Below are positions 15,278 to 21,397 of a DNA stretch of 21,397 nucleotides, one piece after another. Origin of the DNA: an uncultured Clostridia bacterium (GTDB lineage: Bacteria > Bacillota > Clostridia > Oscillospirales > Acutalibacteraceae); contig CAMOCU010000002.1 in NCBI GenBank assembly GCA_946610835.1, positions 1-21,397 on the forward strand, in the 5' to 3' direction. A program made the translations under genes and the position numbers. The notes below the pieces were generated by a model. The model saw only the letters and a list, made by a program, of their open reading frames with translations, made no database searches and was not told the DNA's origin. Every line of letters begins with the position of its first letter. Within the stretch, counting starts at the first letter, position 1.

Positions 15278-16534
15278 TCAATCGAGCGATTGCGCAAATG
15301 CGGATAAATCCTGAAACACCGGAATGCCATCCGGCCGAATTTCGTCGGACAACAGAACCGGACGGCATCCGGCATTTTCGGCTGTCCGGACGTCTGTCAG
15401 ACTGTCGCCGACCATAAAAGAGCGTTTTAAATCAATCTGCATTTCCTTGGCGGCAGACAGGATCAGCCCGGGCTTTGGCTTGCGGCAGGAGCAGACCACT
15501 TTGTATTTCCGGTTTTCCCCGGGATAGCCGGCGTCGGGATGGTGCGGACAGACATAAATGCCATCCAAATAGGCGCTTTCAGCACCTAAGAGCGCTTCTA
15601 ACCGGCAATGGATCTTATCCAGTTCCTCCAAGCTGCATTCGCCGCGTGCAACGACAGGCTGATTGGTAATTAAAACAGCAAGGTATCCGGCCTTGTGGAT
15701 CTTTCGGATCGCGTCGGCTGCGCCCGGAATCAACTCAAGCGCCTGCGGATCCGAAATGTATCCTTTGTGCCGGTTGATCGTTCCGTCTCTGTCCAGAAAT
15801 ACAGCTGCGCGCGCAGCTCCTTTCCGCCTTTGTGTGGGGATATTCTGACGCAGATCGTTTTCAACGCTGCGCAGCCGTTCCGGCGTGCCCATGTCTTTGA
15901 TATACTCGCTGCTTCGATATGCAAAAACACGGTTTGTTTGAATGCCCGGCTTCAGGATTTCCCGATCCAGATCCATCTTTCGGGGCGACGTACAGCGCGG
16001 AAGCAAAGCGGGCGACAAAATGGAAATCCCGGCATTGCAGAGATTGTGTACAGCGTCGTTTTGCTCGCCCGGAAAGCACATTGCCGTTATCCGGTTCTCC
16101 GGATCTGTTTGCAGCCGCATACTGTCTGCCGGGTGTGCGCTTGGATGCGAAAACAGTGTGGCAAGCGCATGTTTTTTTCTGTGGTACGACAGCATGGCCG
16201 ACAGATCCACGTCAAAGATTAAATCGCCGTTCAAAAGAAAAAAGTCTTCCTGCAAATGCAGCTGCGGCAGTCCGCCGCCGGTACCGAGCGGCTGTTCCTC
16301 GAGCCGATATTGAATGCGCACGCCATATGCGCTCCCGTCCGCATAATAATCCATGATTTGCTGCGCTTTATGTCCGCAAAGCAAAAGAATATCTGTCAGG
16401 CCGTAACGCCGAAGCTGTTCGATCTGCCATGTGAGCACCGGCTTTCCGAGGACGCGTGTCAACGCTTTGGGCGTGTCCGGCTGCAGCTTTGCCAGCCGTG
16501 TGCCAAGGCCGCCTGCAAGAATCACCGTGGTCAT
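15278..16534 (-). CDS. hddC-gmhB: Fused heptose-1-phosphate guanylyltransferase and heptose bisphosphate phosphatase (HddC-GmhB)
   Basis: A 418-residue two-domain protein with a strong GAAAGGAGG before ATG. Residues 1 to about 230 form a sugar-1-phosphate nucleotidyltransferase: GGLGTRL (8-14), a PKAL segment with Lys23, GTGGGL (84-89) and NGD (102-104). Residues about 244-418 form a HAD phosphatase of the GmhB/histidinol-phosphatase class: FLDRDGT (Asp248, Asp250), TNQ (290-292), a zinc site with Cys329, His331, Cys348 and Cys350, and GDSLTD (376-381). In the GDP-heptose pathway GmhB removes the 7-phosphate and HddC adds GMP, two consecutive steps joined here in one chain. The nucleotide (GDP versus CDP or other) cannot be fixed by eye. 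It is last in a three-gene operon, 21 nt after the kinase. Confidence 0.88.
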   Translation of the reverse strand: MTTVILAGGLGTRLAKLQPDTPKALTRVLGKPVLTWQIEQLRRYGLTDILLLCGHKAQQIMDYYADGSAYGVRIQYRLEEQPLGTGGGLPQLHLQEDFFLLNGDLIFDVDLSAMLSYHRKKHALATLFSHPSAHPADSMRLQTDPENRITAMCFPGEQNDAVHNLCNAGISILSPALLPRCTSPRKMDLDREILKPGIQTNRVFAYRSSEYIKDMGTPERLRSVENDLRQNIPTQRRKGAARAAVFLDRDGTINRHKGYISDPQALELIPGAADAIRKIHKAGYLAVLITNQPVVARGECSLEELDKIHCRLEALLGAESAYLDGIYVCPHHPDAGYPGENRKYKVVCSCRKPKPGLILSAAKEMQIDLKRSFMVGDSLTDVRTAENAGCRPVLLSDEIRPDGIPVFQDLSAFAQSLD

Positions 16535-16555
16535 AGCCGGCCTCCTTTCGTCGTG

Positions 16556-17527
16556 TTACGCATCGTTTTCGTAAAGAATGGTTGATCCTGTTTGGTCAAA
16601 AGCAAACGGAACAAATCGGATGTCCGGGAATTTTTCAAGGATGTACGGCTGCATTTCTGCCGGAATATAAAGCAGCAAAAAGCCGCCGCTGCCCGCGCCG
16701 AGCAGTTTGCCGCCGTAAACGCCCGCGCTGCGCAGATCCGCATACAGACGGTCGATGCTCTCGGTGGTGATTTGTCCGGAAAGCGTGCGTTTGAGCATCC
16801 ATTCCTCATGCAAAAGGCGGCCGAACGCATCTATCTGATCGCTGACCAGCAGTTTGTAAGCCTCTTGCGAAAGTGCCTTGATCTCGTCCAAAACCGGAAA
16901 ACAGGAAACGATATTTTTTTTCTGTTCCTTTGCCACGTCGCCGGAAAAGCGCGTGAATCCCGTGAAAGCGAGGATCAGATTGTCCTGCAATTGTTTCTGC
17001 TTCGAAAAACGGATCGGATGCACTTCGAATTTTTCAGCGCTCATCCGGATTTGATTCAATCCGCCGAATGCAGCGGCAAGCTGATCCTGAACGCCTCCGG
17101 CCTCCGCGCAAAGCTCCCGCTCCAGATGGATCGCCTCCTGCGCAAGCGTCATCGGATCTGCCGTCTCTCCGCGCATCCGATGCAGCCCTTGCAGCAGCGC
17201 AACCGCAAATGACGAACTGGAACCAATACCGGAACGCGCGGGCAGATCCGCATCATAGACGAGCTGGATCCTGTCGGTCGGCAGATATTGAAGCGCTGCA
17301 CGAATCAACGGGTGCCGGACTTCGTCTACAGATTGAAACCGTTCAATGACGGAATAGGTTGCCTGATTTTTAAAATCGAAATACGGCGGAAGATGCCGCA
17401 TGGAGACATAGCAGTACTTATCCATCGTTGTAGAGATGACTTGCCCTCCGCGGGCAGAATAATATTCGGAATAATCTGTGCCGCCTCCGAAAAAAGATAC
17501 ACGAAACGGCGTGCGGACAATCAGCAT
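16556..17527 (-). CDS. hddA: GHMP kinase, D-glycero-alpha-D-manno-heptose-7-phosphate kinase type
   Basis: A 323-residue protein starting MLIVRTPFRVSFFGGGTDY, the N-terminus typical of HddA-like GHMP kinases. The ATP-binding motif is LPARSGIGSSSSF (95-107), followed by GGVQDQLAAAFGG (144-156) and a C-terminal GAGSGGFLL motif. HddA phosphorylates the anomeric position of heptose 7-phosphate to make the 1,7-bisphosphate, the substrate of the phosphatase domain encoded next. The start lies one base beyond the stop of the upstream SDR gene, and its GGAGGTG Shine-Dalgarno sits in that gene's end, indicating coupled translation. Other anomeric sugar kinases such as fucokinases share the fold; the fused HddC-GmhB neighbour favours heptose. 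Confidence 0.85.
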   Translation of the reverse strand: MLIVRTPFRVSFFGGGTDYSEYYSARGGQVISTTMDKYCYVSMRHLPPYFDFKNQATYSVIERFQSVDEVRHPLIRAALQYLPTDRIQLVYDADLPARSGIGSSSSFAVALLQGLHRMRGETADPMTLAQEAIHLERELCAEAGGVQDQLAAAFGGLNQIRMSAEKFEVHPIRFSKQKQLQDNLILAFTGFTRFSGDVAKEQKKNIVSCFPVLDEIKALSQEAYKLLVSDQIDAFGRLLHEEWMLKRTLSGQITTESIDRLYADLRSAGVYGGKLLGAGSGGFLLLYIPAEMQPYILEKFPDIRFVPFAFDQTGSTILYENDA

Positions 17528-17528
17528 C

Positions 17529-18407
17529 TTACACCTCCAAAGGAATATCCTGAATATGCAGCAGCTGCTTGAGCTTTGCGTTACTCATACAGGCGGATTC
17601 CGCTCTTTGATCCGAAAAGAAGCGGCCGTTTTCCTGCTGCGGCACTTTTTGCACCAGCGTGCGCGGGCAGCCGATTTTATCCGCCAGCAAACAGCCAACC
17701 TCAAACTTGCTGTAGCCGCGGTCGCCGCAAACGTTCCATGTTTCTGCGGGCGGCGTCTGCGTATCGGACAGACGCCAAAGCAGCTGTGCGGCTGTACGGA
17801 AGCTGATTACAGAACGGCGCATGCCGTCGATCATTTGTATTGTTTCGCCGTTTTTCAGCTTCTGCAAACAGACGTCGTAAAAATTCTGTTTTTCGCCCAA
17901 AGAAGGGCCAAACATAAAAGGCAGCCGCGTCACGGTAAAGCCAAACTTTCGGATCAGATTTTCCGCTTCTATTTTTTGCCGTCCGTATTCATTGACCGGA
18001 CACAGTGGGGCGTCTTCCGGAAATTCGGGAAACAACGCGCTGTTATTTCCATAGACACAGTCTGTGGATGCAAAAAACAGTTTGTCTATATTCAATCCGC
18101 AGGATAAAAAGTTTTGCAGTCCGTCCACATTGATTTTGCGGGCAGATTCCGGATCTGAAAAAACAGCGTCAATATTATGCTGTGCCGCAAGGTAAAAAAC
18201 GGTGAGTTTTTCGTTGCCGCAGAATGTGCGCAAGCGATGCAGATCTTCCGCGCTTCGTATGTCACATTGCAGATGATTCGTGTGGTTTTGCTGCAGGTGC
18301 GCCGGAAATCGGCTTTGGTATGTAACCGCTAAAACGCGCTCTTCCGTCTGCGGCATTTCCTGCAAAAGATGCCGCCCCAAAATTCCGCAGCCAATAATCA
18401 CAATCAT
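17529..18407 (-). CDS. Extended SDR, RmlD/WcaG-like sugar-nucleotide reductase or epimerase
   Basis: A 292-residue protein with AAAGGAGCG about 9 nt before ATG, first gene of the heptose operon. The N-terminal nucleotide loop is GCGILG (6-11), a GxGxxG variant. The active-site elements are FASTDCVYG (112-120) and EYGRQK (Tyr141, Lys145). INVDGLQNF and the layout resemble RmlD-type dTDP-4-dehydrorhamnose reductases and GDP-4-keto-sugar reductases. A plausible role is reduction or epimerisation of a 4-keto heptose or deoxyhexose nucleotide, but no 4,6-dehydratase of standard type is visible in the window to feed it. It is therefore an unassigned sugar-nucleotide SDR placed by context in heptose metabolism. 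Confidence 0.85.
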   Translation of the reverse strand: MIVIIGCGILGRHLLQEMPQTEERVLAVTYQSRFPAHLQQNHTNHLQCDIRSAEDLHRLRTFCGNEKLTVFYLAAQHNIDAVFSDPESARKINVDGLQNFLSCGLNIDKLFFASTDCVYGNNSALFPEFPEDAPLCPVNEYGRQKIEAENLIRKFGFTVTRLPFMFGPSLGEKQNFYDVCLQKLKNGETIQMIDGMRRSVISFRTAAQLLWRLSDTQTPPAETWNVCGDRGYSKFEVGCLLADKIGCPRTLVQKVPQQENGRFFSDQRAESACMSNAKLKQLLHIQDIPLEV

Positions 18408-18534
18408 TTTTACTCGCTCCTTTCAATGCACAGGCATTTTGTTTTACGACGCTCGACCCTGTCCAAAAGCCGAAGCGGGAGAAGGAAGGATGCATAGCCC
18501 TGCGATACTGAAAAGTTCCAGCCGCTTTGAATGT

Positions 18535-18564
18535 ATTATATCAAATTTCGCGATGCAAAATCAA
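18535..18564 (-). promoter_or_regulatory. Promoter of the heptose operon
   Basis: On the minus strand, TTGATT (18559-18564) and a perfect TATAAT (18535-18540) are separated by 18 bp, and TGA before the -10 box makes it an extended -10. Transcription would start near 18528, leaving a leader of about 120 nt before the ATG at 18407. The leader shows no structure I can name. Confidence 0.7.
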
Positions 18565-18622
18565 TATGTTCTTAAATTTACGTACTTCATCTCAATTTGT
18601 TTTGCGTGGGGTAAAGTCTGGC

Positions 18623-18651
18623 TTGACTTCAGCAGGCGAACATGGTATATT
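18623..18651 (+). promoter_or_regulatory. Promoter of the small secreted protein gene
   Basis: TTGACT (18623-18628) and TATATT (18646-18651) lie at the optimal 17-bp spacing, with TG one base before the -10 box. This is the best canonical promoter in the window. The start codon is only about 20 nt after the predicted transcription start, so the leader is little more than the GGGGGGAAAG ribosome site. Confidence 0.75.
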
Positions 18652-18677
18652 TGAGAAAATGCAAAGGGGGGGAAAGA

Positions 18678-19034
18678 ATGAAAAAAGCATTGACATGGCT
18701 TATGGTTGTTTGCACGATGTTCGGCTTTATACAGGTATTCGGCATGGCAGCGGCTGCACAAACAGGCTCTGTTCCGGCGACGGCGGAGTCGGCTGTTTTG
18801 CAATCAGAAGAGGAATTCGATGATCCGGTTTCCGGCGGACTGTTCGGATTGCTGCTGGAATGGCTCAAATCGATCGGAATCAATCTTCGGACGGTGTCCG
18901 TAAATGATCTTTTGAAGCTGCCGGCCAATGTGATGGATGATGTGGTCACCTATATTTTTGCCGTTCTCAAGGTCTTCGGCGTGAATGTTGAAGCGCTGTA
19001 CGAAAAGCTGGCGTCTGTTTTCTTTTTCAAGTAA
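18678..19034 (+). CDS. Small secreted protein of unknown function
   Basis: A 118-residue protein. The ATG at 18678 follows GGGGGGAAAG by a few bases and opens directly into a signal peptide; the in-frame ATG at 18642 falls inside the -10 region and is rejected. Residues 1 to about 27 are a signal peptide (KK, a hydrophobic core, then small residues MAAAAQT with probable cleavage after the Ala run). The mature part of about 90 residues starts with a Ser/Glu/Asp-rich stretch and then alternates hydrophobic helices (GGLFGLLLEWLKSIGINL; VTYIFAVLKVFGVNVEALY) and ends SVFFFK. It has no cysteine after the signal region, no sortase motif and no recognisable domain. Amphipathic or membrane-associated behaviour is possible. 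It is monocistronic, between its own promoter and terminator, and I do not recognise it. Confidence 0.8.
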   Translation: MKKALTWLMVVCTMFGFIQVFGMAAAAQTGSVPATAESAVLQSEEEFDDPVSGGLFGLLLEWLKSIGINLRTVSVNDLLKLPANVMDDVVTYIFAVLKVFGVNVEALYEKLASVFFFK

Positions 19035-19111
19035 TTCCGGAGTACTTGCCCTGCCTGCGATACGCGGGATCGGAAGGTGTTCCAAATTGAAATCGTATTC
19101 TCTTTTTTCAG

Positions 19112-19154
19112 ACAATGCCGCGCACTGCAACTGCGCGGCATTGTTTCCGTTTTT
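19112..19154 (+). terminator. Rho-independent terminator after the small secreted protein gene
   Basis: A 13-bp perfect stem, ACAATGCCGCGCA (19112-19124) and TGCGCGGCATTGT (19132-19144), has a 7-nt loop and is followed by TTCCGTTTTT. The T-rich tail occurs only on the plus strand. The remaining sequence up to the acetyltransferase stop (19155-19315) holds nothing I can identify. Confidence 0.85.
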
Positions 19155-19315
19155 AAACCGTTCAAGATCTTTTTGGAAAAAATCGATGTATATGAAAAAC
19201 AGAAATACGCTCAATCAATCGTATGCGCGCAGCAGAGCTGTCAGCGGTACAATGCAGAATTTTTGATGATTCCGGGAAAGTACGGAAGTCTCTTTGCGGT
19301 TGACATTTTGCTGCG

Positions 19316-20428
19316 TTAAAACGGATCTGTATAGAAAGCGGTTCTTGGCGGGAACGAATCCAAAAATCTGGATTCCGGATTGAAGATCACAAGTCCCGGG
19401 ATATACTCCGCGTCCCGGAATCCGCACAGCAGAAGCTTTGACGCAGCGCTCACGTCCATGACAGCATCCGGAACATATGAATCATTCTTTTCCACTTTAA
19501 CGCTGCCGTCCGAGAATGATACTTTGAAAACATCCTTTTCGATCCGGACAACAAATTCTCCGCTGCCGGACGGATACCGATGCGCTTTCAGCACACGTTC
19601 AAAATTCAGAATTCTTGCGGAACCTGTATTACGCAGCCGGGTTTCGCATTTTTTAAAATCCTGAATGAAATGGAGTAAGGGTGAGCCTTCCGGTATGTTT
19701 TGAAAACAAATATGATTTTGATTGCTTTCAAAATTGCGCAGAAAGCCGAGAATACCGAGCATGGATTCGCAGGAATCAAAATAGATTTCCTCAACGAATA
19801 CCGTGCTTTTTTCTCTGTCAATCTGTATGCGGGCCAGTGCGTTGCTTTTCCAGATATATGTATATTTTTGGGATAAATACGGCTGCACAGAAAACAATTC
19901 CGGACTTGTCCGGACAAAGCTGAGGTTATATTTTCGGGCACAGCGATTGTAAAGCGACAGAAGCTGTTCCGTGTTGTTCCCCTCATACAGAGTTACGTCG
20001 TTGTTCCGTTTTATTTTTGAAATGGCGGAAAACGGGACAGTTACCTGAAGAGAATATCCGGTTCTTTCATAGCCGAGCTTGCGATAATACTCTTCCGAAA
20101 ACGGATAGAGAATGCTGATGTCATAATCCGTTTTGCGAAACACAAAATCAAACAGCGCTTTGACGGCGCCCTTGCCTCTGTACTCCGGCTTTGCGGCAAC
20201 ACCGCCGATGGCCGCGCAAGTCAGCACGCCGCCATCGTAATGACACACCCGATCCAGAATCTCCAGATCCGCAAAAAGCGTCTGATTATTCTCGTCAAAA
20301 GCGCCGAGAACTTTTTCGCAAGGCAAAACGGAATGCGGATCTCCTACATCGCAGGCATAGGTAAATGCCTGCGATGTAACTTTGTCGTGCTCGGAAATAT
20401 CCTTTTGTGTCAAGAACCGAATAATCAT
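19316..20428 (-). CDS. Eis-like GNAT N-acetyltransferase with C-terminal SCP2-type domain
   Basis: A 370-residue protein with GGAGG 6 nt before ATG. The N-terminal GNAT domain carries the acetyl-CoA loop VAAKPEYRGKGAVKAL (77-92) and an FSEEYYRKLGYE segment (110-121) that matches the catalytic Tyr region of Eis enzymes. A second, degenerate GNAT domain is expected in the middle. The last 100 residues have sterol-carrier-protein-like features (FVVRIEKDVFKV, VMDVSAASKLLLCG), and the chain ends in Phe, as in Eis, where the C-terminal carboxylate acts as general base. Length is close to the Eis family's roughly 400 residues. Members acetylate amines of aminoglycosides, peptides or protein lysines; the substrate here is unknown. 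The gene is monocistronic, with the second MITE just upstream and no promoter I would defend. Confidence 0.87.
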   Translation of the reverse strand: MIIRFLTQKDISEHDKVTSQAFTYACDVGDPHSVLPCEKVLGAFDENNQTLFADLEILDRVCHYDGGVLTCAAIGGVAAKPEYRGKGAVKALFDFVFRKTDYDISILYPFSEEYYRKLGYERTGYSLQVTVPFSAISKIKRNNDVTLYEGNNTEQLLSLYNRCARKYNLSFVRTSPELFSVQPYLSQKYTYIWKSNALARIQIDREKSTVFVEEIYFDSCESMLGILGFLRNFESNQNHICFQNIPEGSPLLHFIQDFKKCETRLRNTGSARILNFERVLKAHRYPSGSGEFVVRIEKDVFKVSFSDGSVKVEKNDSYVPDAVMDVSAASKLLLCGFRDAEYIPGLVIFNPESRFLDSFPPRTAFYTDPF

Positions 20429-20489
20429 GGTATTCCTCCGTGGTTTTCAAAGACTCGTTTTATTGTACGCAATTCATCCTGTTTATTTT

Positions 20490-20651
20490 GGGAAGCGCTG
20501 ATTAAATCGGGGTGTGCGAGGGGGCGAGAGATTTTTTCGGCAGATTGTACAAAAAATCTGCCGGCTTGCTGACGCAAGGCAAGGATTTTTGGCGCAATAT
20601 GACGGAAAAAGATCCGTTCCGTCGTGCGCATCGGATTTAATCAGCGCTTCC
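20490..20651 (-). repeat. MITE-like element, copy B (inverted relative to copy A)
   Basis: This is the reverse complement of the element at 895-1057 with about six or seven base differences. Terminal repeats are GGGAAGCGCTGATTAAATC on the left and GATTTAATCAGCGCTTCC on the right. The CGGCAGATT/AATCTGCCG and CTTGC/GCAAG hairpins are fully kept, and a third stem, GACGGAA/TTCCGTC, is perfect here but mismatched in copy A. It lies about 60 bp upstream of the acetyltransferase start and may shape that gene's transcription. Confidence 0.9.
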
Positions 20652-20712
20652 TTTGATTATATCACACTGCGTCCCATCCCGCAACACCGGAAAAAGCCGG
20701 AATAAATCTGCG

Positions 20713-20730
20713 TCTTCGCGCAAGCGAAGA
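20713..20730. other. Short hairpin of unknown role
   Basis: TCTTCGC and GCGAAGA form a 7-bp perfect stem closed by GCAA, a GNRA tetraloop on the plus strand. No T-run follows on either strand, so it is not a standard terminator. It lies in the 411-bp gap between the acetyltransferase and the ANTAR gene; the rest of that gap is MITE copy B, the ANTAR terminator and unremarkable sequence. Confidence 0.4.
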
Positions 20731-20765
20731 TACTGCCGGGCTGCTGTTGCGTTTGCGAAAAAGCG

Positions 20766-20813
20766 TAAAACAAAAAGGCAATGCCGCATAATCCGGATGT
20801 GCGGTATTGCCTT
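20766..20813 (-). terminator. Rho-independent terminator of the ANTAR regulator gene
   Basis: A 14-nt stem with one non-Watson-Crick position pairs 20775-20788 with 20800-20813 (AAGGCAATGCCGCA with TGCGGTATTGCCTT). On the minus strand it is followed by TTTTTGTTTT. It begins 27 bp past the stop codon at 20840. Confidence 0.8.
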
Positions 20814-20839
20814 CGTCAAAACAGTCAGATTTGTGTCCT

Positions 20840-21397
20840 TTATATTTTTTTCGTGTTCAGGATTTCTTCTGCAATTGTGCGGCGTGGAACGCATCTGTCC
20901 ATGGCCTGTTTTTCAATCAAGCGGTGCGCTTCGGCTTCGGTCATGTTTTCCTGTTCGATCAGCACCCATTTAGCGCGGTTGACCAGGCGGATCTCCGCCA
21001 TTTTTTCTTCGATGGAAAGCGTCTTTTTTTCCGTTTTGCGCATGCGCTCGCGTGCGCTTTTAAGCCAGGAGAGCGCGGTGAACATCAGGGGCTTGGACAC
21101 GGGTTTGGCAAGTGTGAAAACACCGTACGGCGTGACCTTTTCCCGAATTTGCGCATGCAGTTCGTTGCGGGCCAGAAGCAGAACAACGCAGCCGTTTGCA
21201 TCACACGCGTCCATGGAAAAACGAACGCCCATGTCGTCCGGCAGCGGCGCATTGACGATCACAAAATCGTAGGCACGCGCAGCCAATTCGCGCCGGGCTT
21301 CGCTGACGCTGCCGACGGTTTGCGGCAAAATGCATTCGGTTTCGGAAAACAGAGACAACAGCGAAGTGTTAAACGTTTCCGATGCGGAAACAAGCAG
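20840..21397 (-). CDS. Pseudo-receiver/ANTAR RNA-binding regulator, 5' end outside window
   Basis: The frame stays open to the right edge; an in-frame TTG at 21358 is not the start, since upstream codons read LLVSASETFNTSLL, the normal N-terminal beta-strand of this protein class. The N-terminal part is receiver-like, but the phosphoacceptor position appears as Asn in DFVIVNAPLPDDMG, so it is probably not controlled by phosphorylation. A short coiled-coil-like linker leads to a C-terminal ANTAR domain (IRLVNRAKWVLIEQ, MTEAEAHRLIEKQAMD). ANTAR proteins bind paired hexaloop hairpins in mRNA leaders to prevent transcription termination. In Clostridia such genes often sit beside nitrogen-assimilation genes, which cannot be seen here. 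It is probably unrelated to the sugar cluster. Confidence 0.9.
   Translation of the reverse strand: MLVSASETFNTSLLSLFSETECILPQTVGSVSEARRELAARAYDFVIVNAPLPDDMGVRFSMDACDANGCVVLLLARNELHAQIREKVTPYGVFTLAKPVSKPLMFTALSWLKSARERMRKTEKKTLSIEEKMAEIRLVNRAKWVLIEQENMTEAEAHRLIEKQAMDRCVPRRTIAEEILNTKKI

Noticed and set aside
14602..15375. Antisense open frame across the end of paralogue 5 and the convergent intergenic region
   Set aside because: No recognisable protein features; the two flanking genes in other frames explain the sequence.
1..21397. CRISPR array, tRNA or rRNA genes
   Set aside because: No regularly spaced direct repeats, tRNA-like cloverleaf signatures or rRNA sequence noticed anywhere in the window.

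Overview
The window looks like a chromosomal stretch of a Gram-positive Clostridia-type bacterium (Oscillospiraceae/Ruminococcaceae-like is my guess). The reasons are near-consensus AGGAGG ribosome sites, sigma-A promoters with extended -10 boxes, a pseudo-receiver/ANTAR regulator of the kind common in Clostridia, and roughly balanced base composition. The taxonomic call is inference; no rRNA or other marker gene is present.

Layout: (1) 1-849, the 3' part of an alpha/beta hydrolase gene, followed by a 163-bp MITE-like element (895-1057). (2) 1164-7864, a plus-strand operon behind an extended -10 promoter: two large cobalamin-binding radical SAM (B12-rSAM) enzymes, a GT2 glycosyltransferase and a divergent sixth B12-rSAM, with 20-nt and 4-nt overlaps at the last two junctions. 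(3) 7965-9896, another B12-rSAM of the same family on the minus strand, with its own promoter and terminator. (4) 9997-15171, a plus-strand operon: an extended SDR sugar-nucleotide enzyme, a metal-binding cupin and two more B12-rSAM paralogues overlapping by 4 nt. (5) 18407-15278, a convergent minus-strand operon: an SDR reductase/epimerase, a GHMP kinase of the HddA type, and a fused HddC-GmhB protein, which together suggest GDP-D-glycero-alpha-D-manno-heptose synthesis. (6) 18678-19034, a small secreted protein with a strong promoter and terminator. (7) 19316-20428, an Eis-like GNAT acetyltransferase. (8) A second, inverted MITE copy (20490-20651). (9) 20840-21397, an ANTAR regulator running off the right edge.

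The striking content is regions 2-5: five paralogous B12-rSAM proteins of about 635-646 residues plus one divergent B12-rSAM within about 14 kb, interleaved with sugar-nucleotide enzymes, a glycosyltransferase and a heptose-activation operon. The most economical reading, which is inference, is a pathway that makes an activated heptose and tailors it or the resulting glycan by several radical reactions such as C-methylation, for a surface glycan or a sugar-containing metabolite. No flippase, polymerase, ABC transporter, GmhA isomerase or RiPP precursor next to the rSAM genes is visible here, so the product and its destination remain open.
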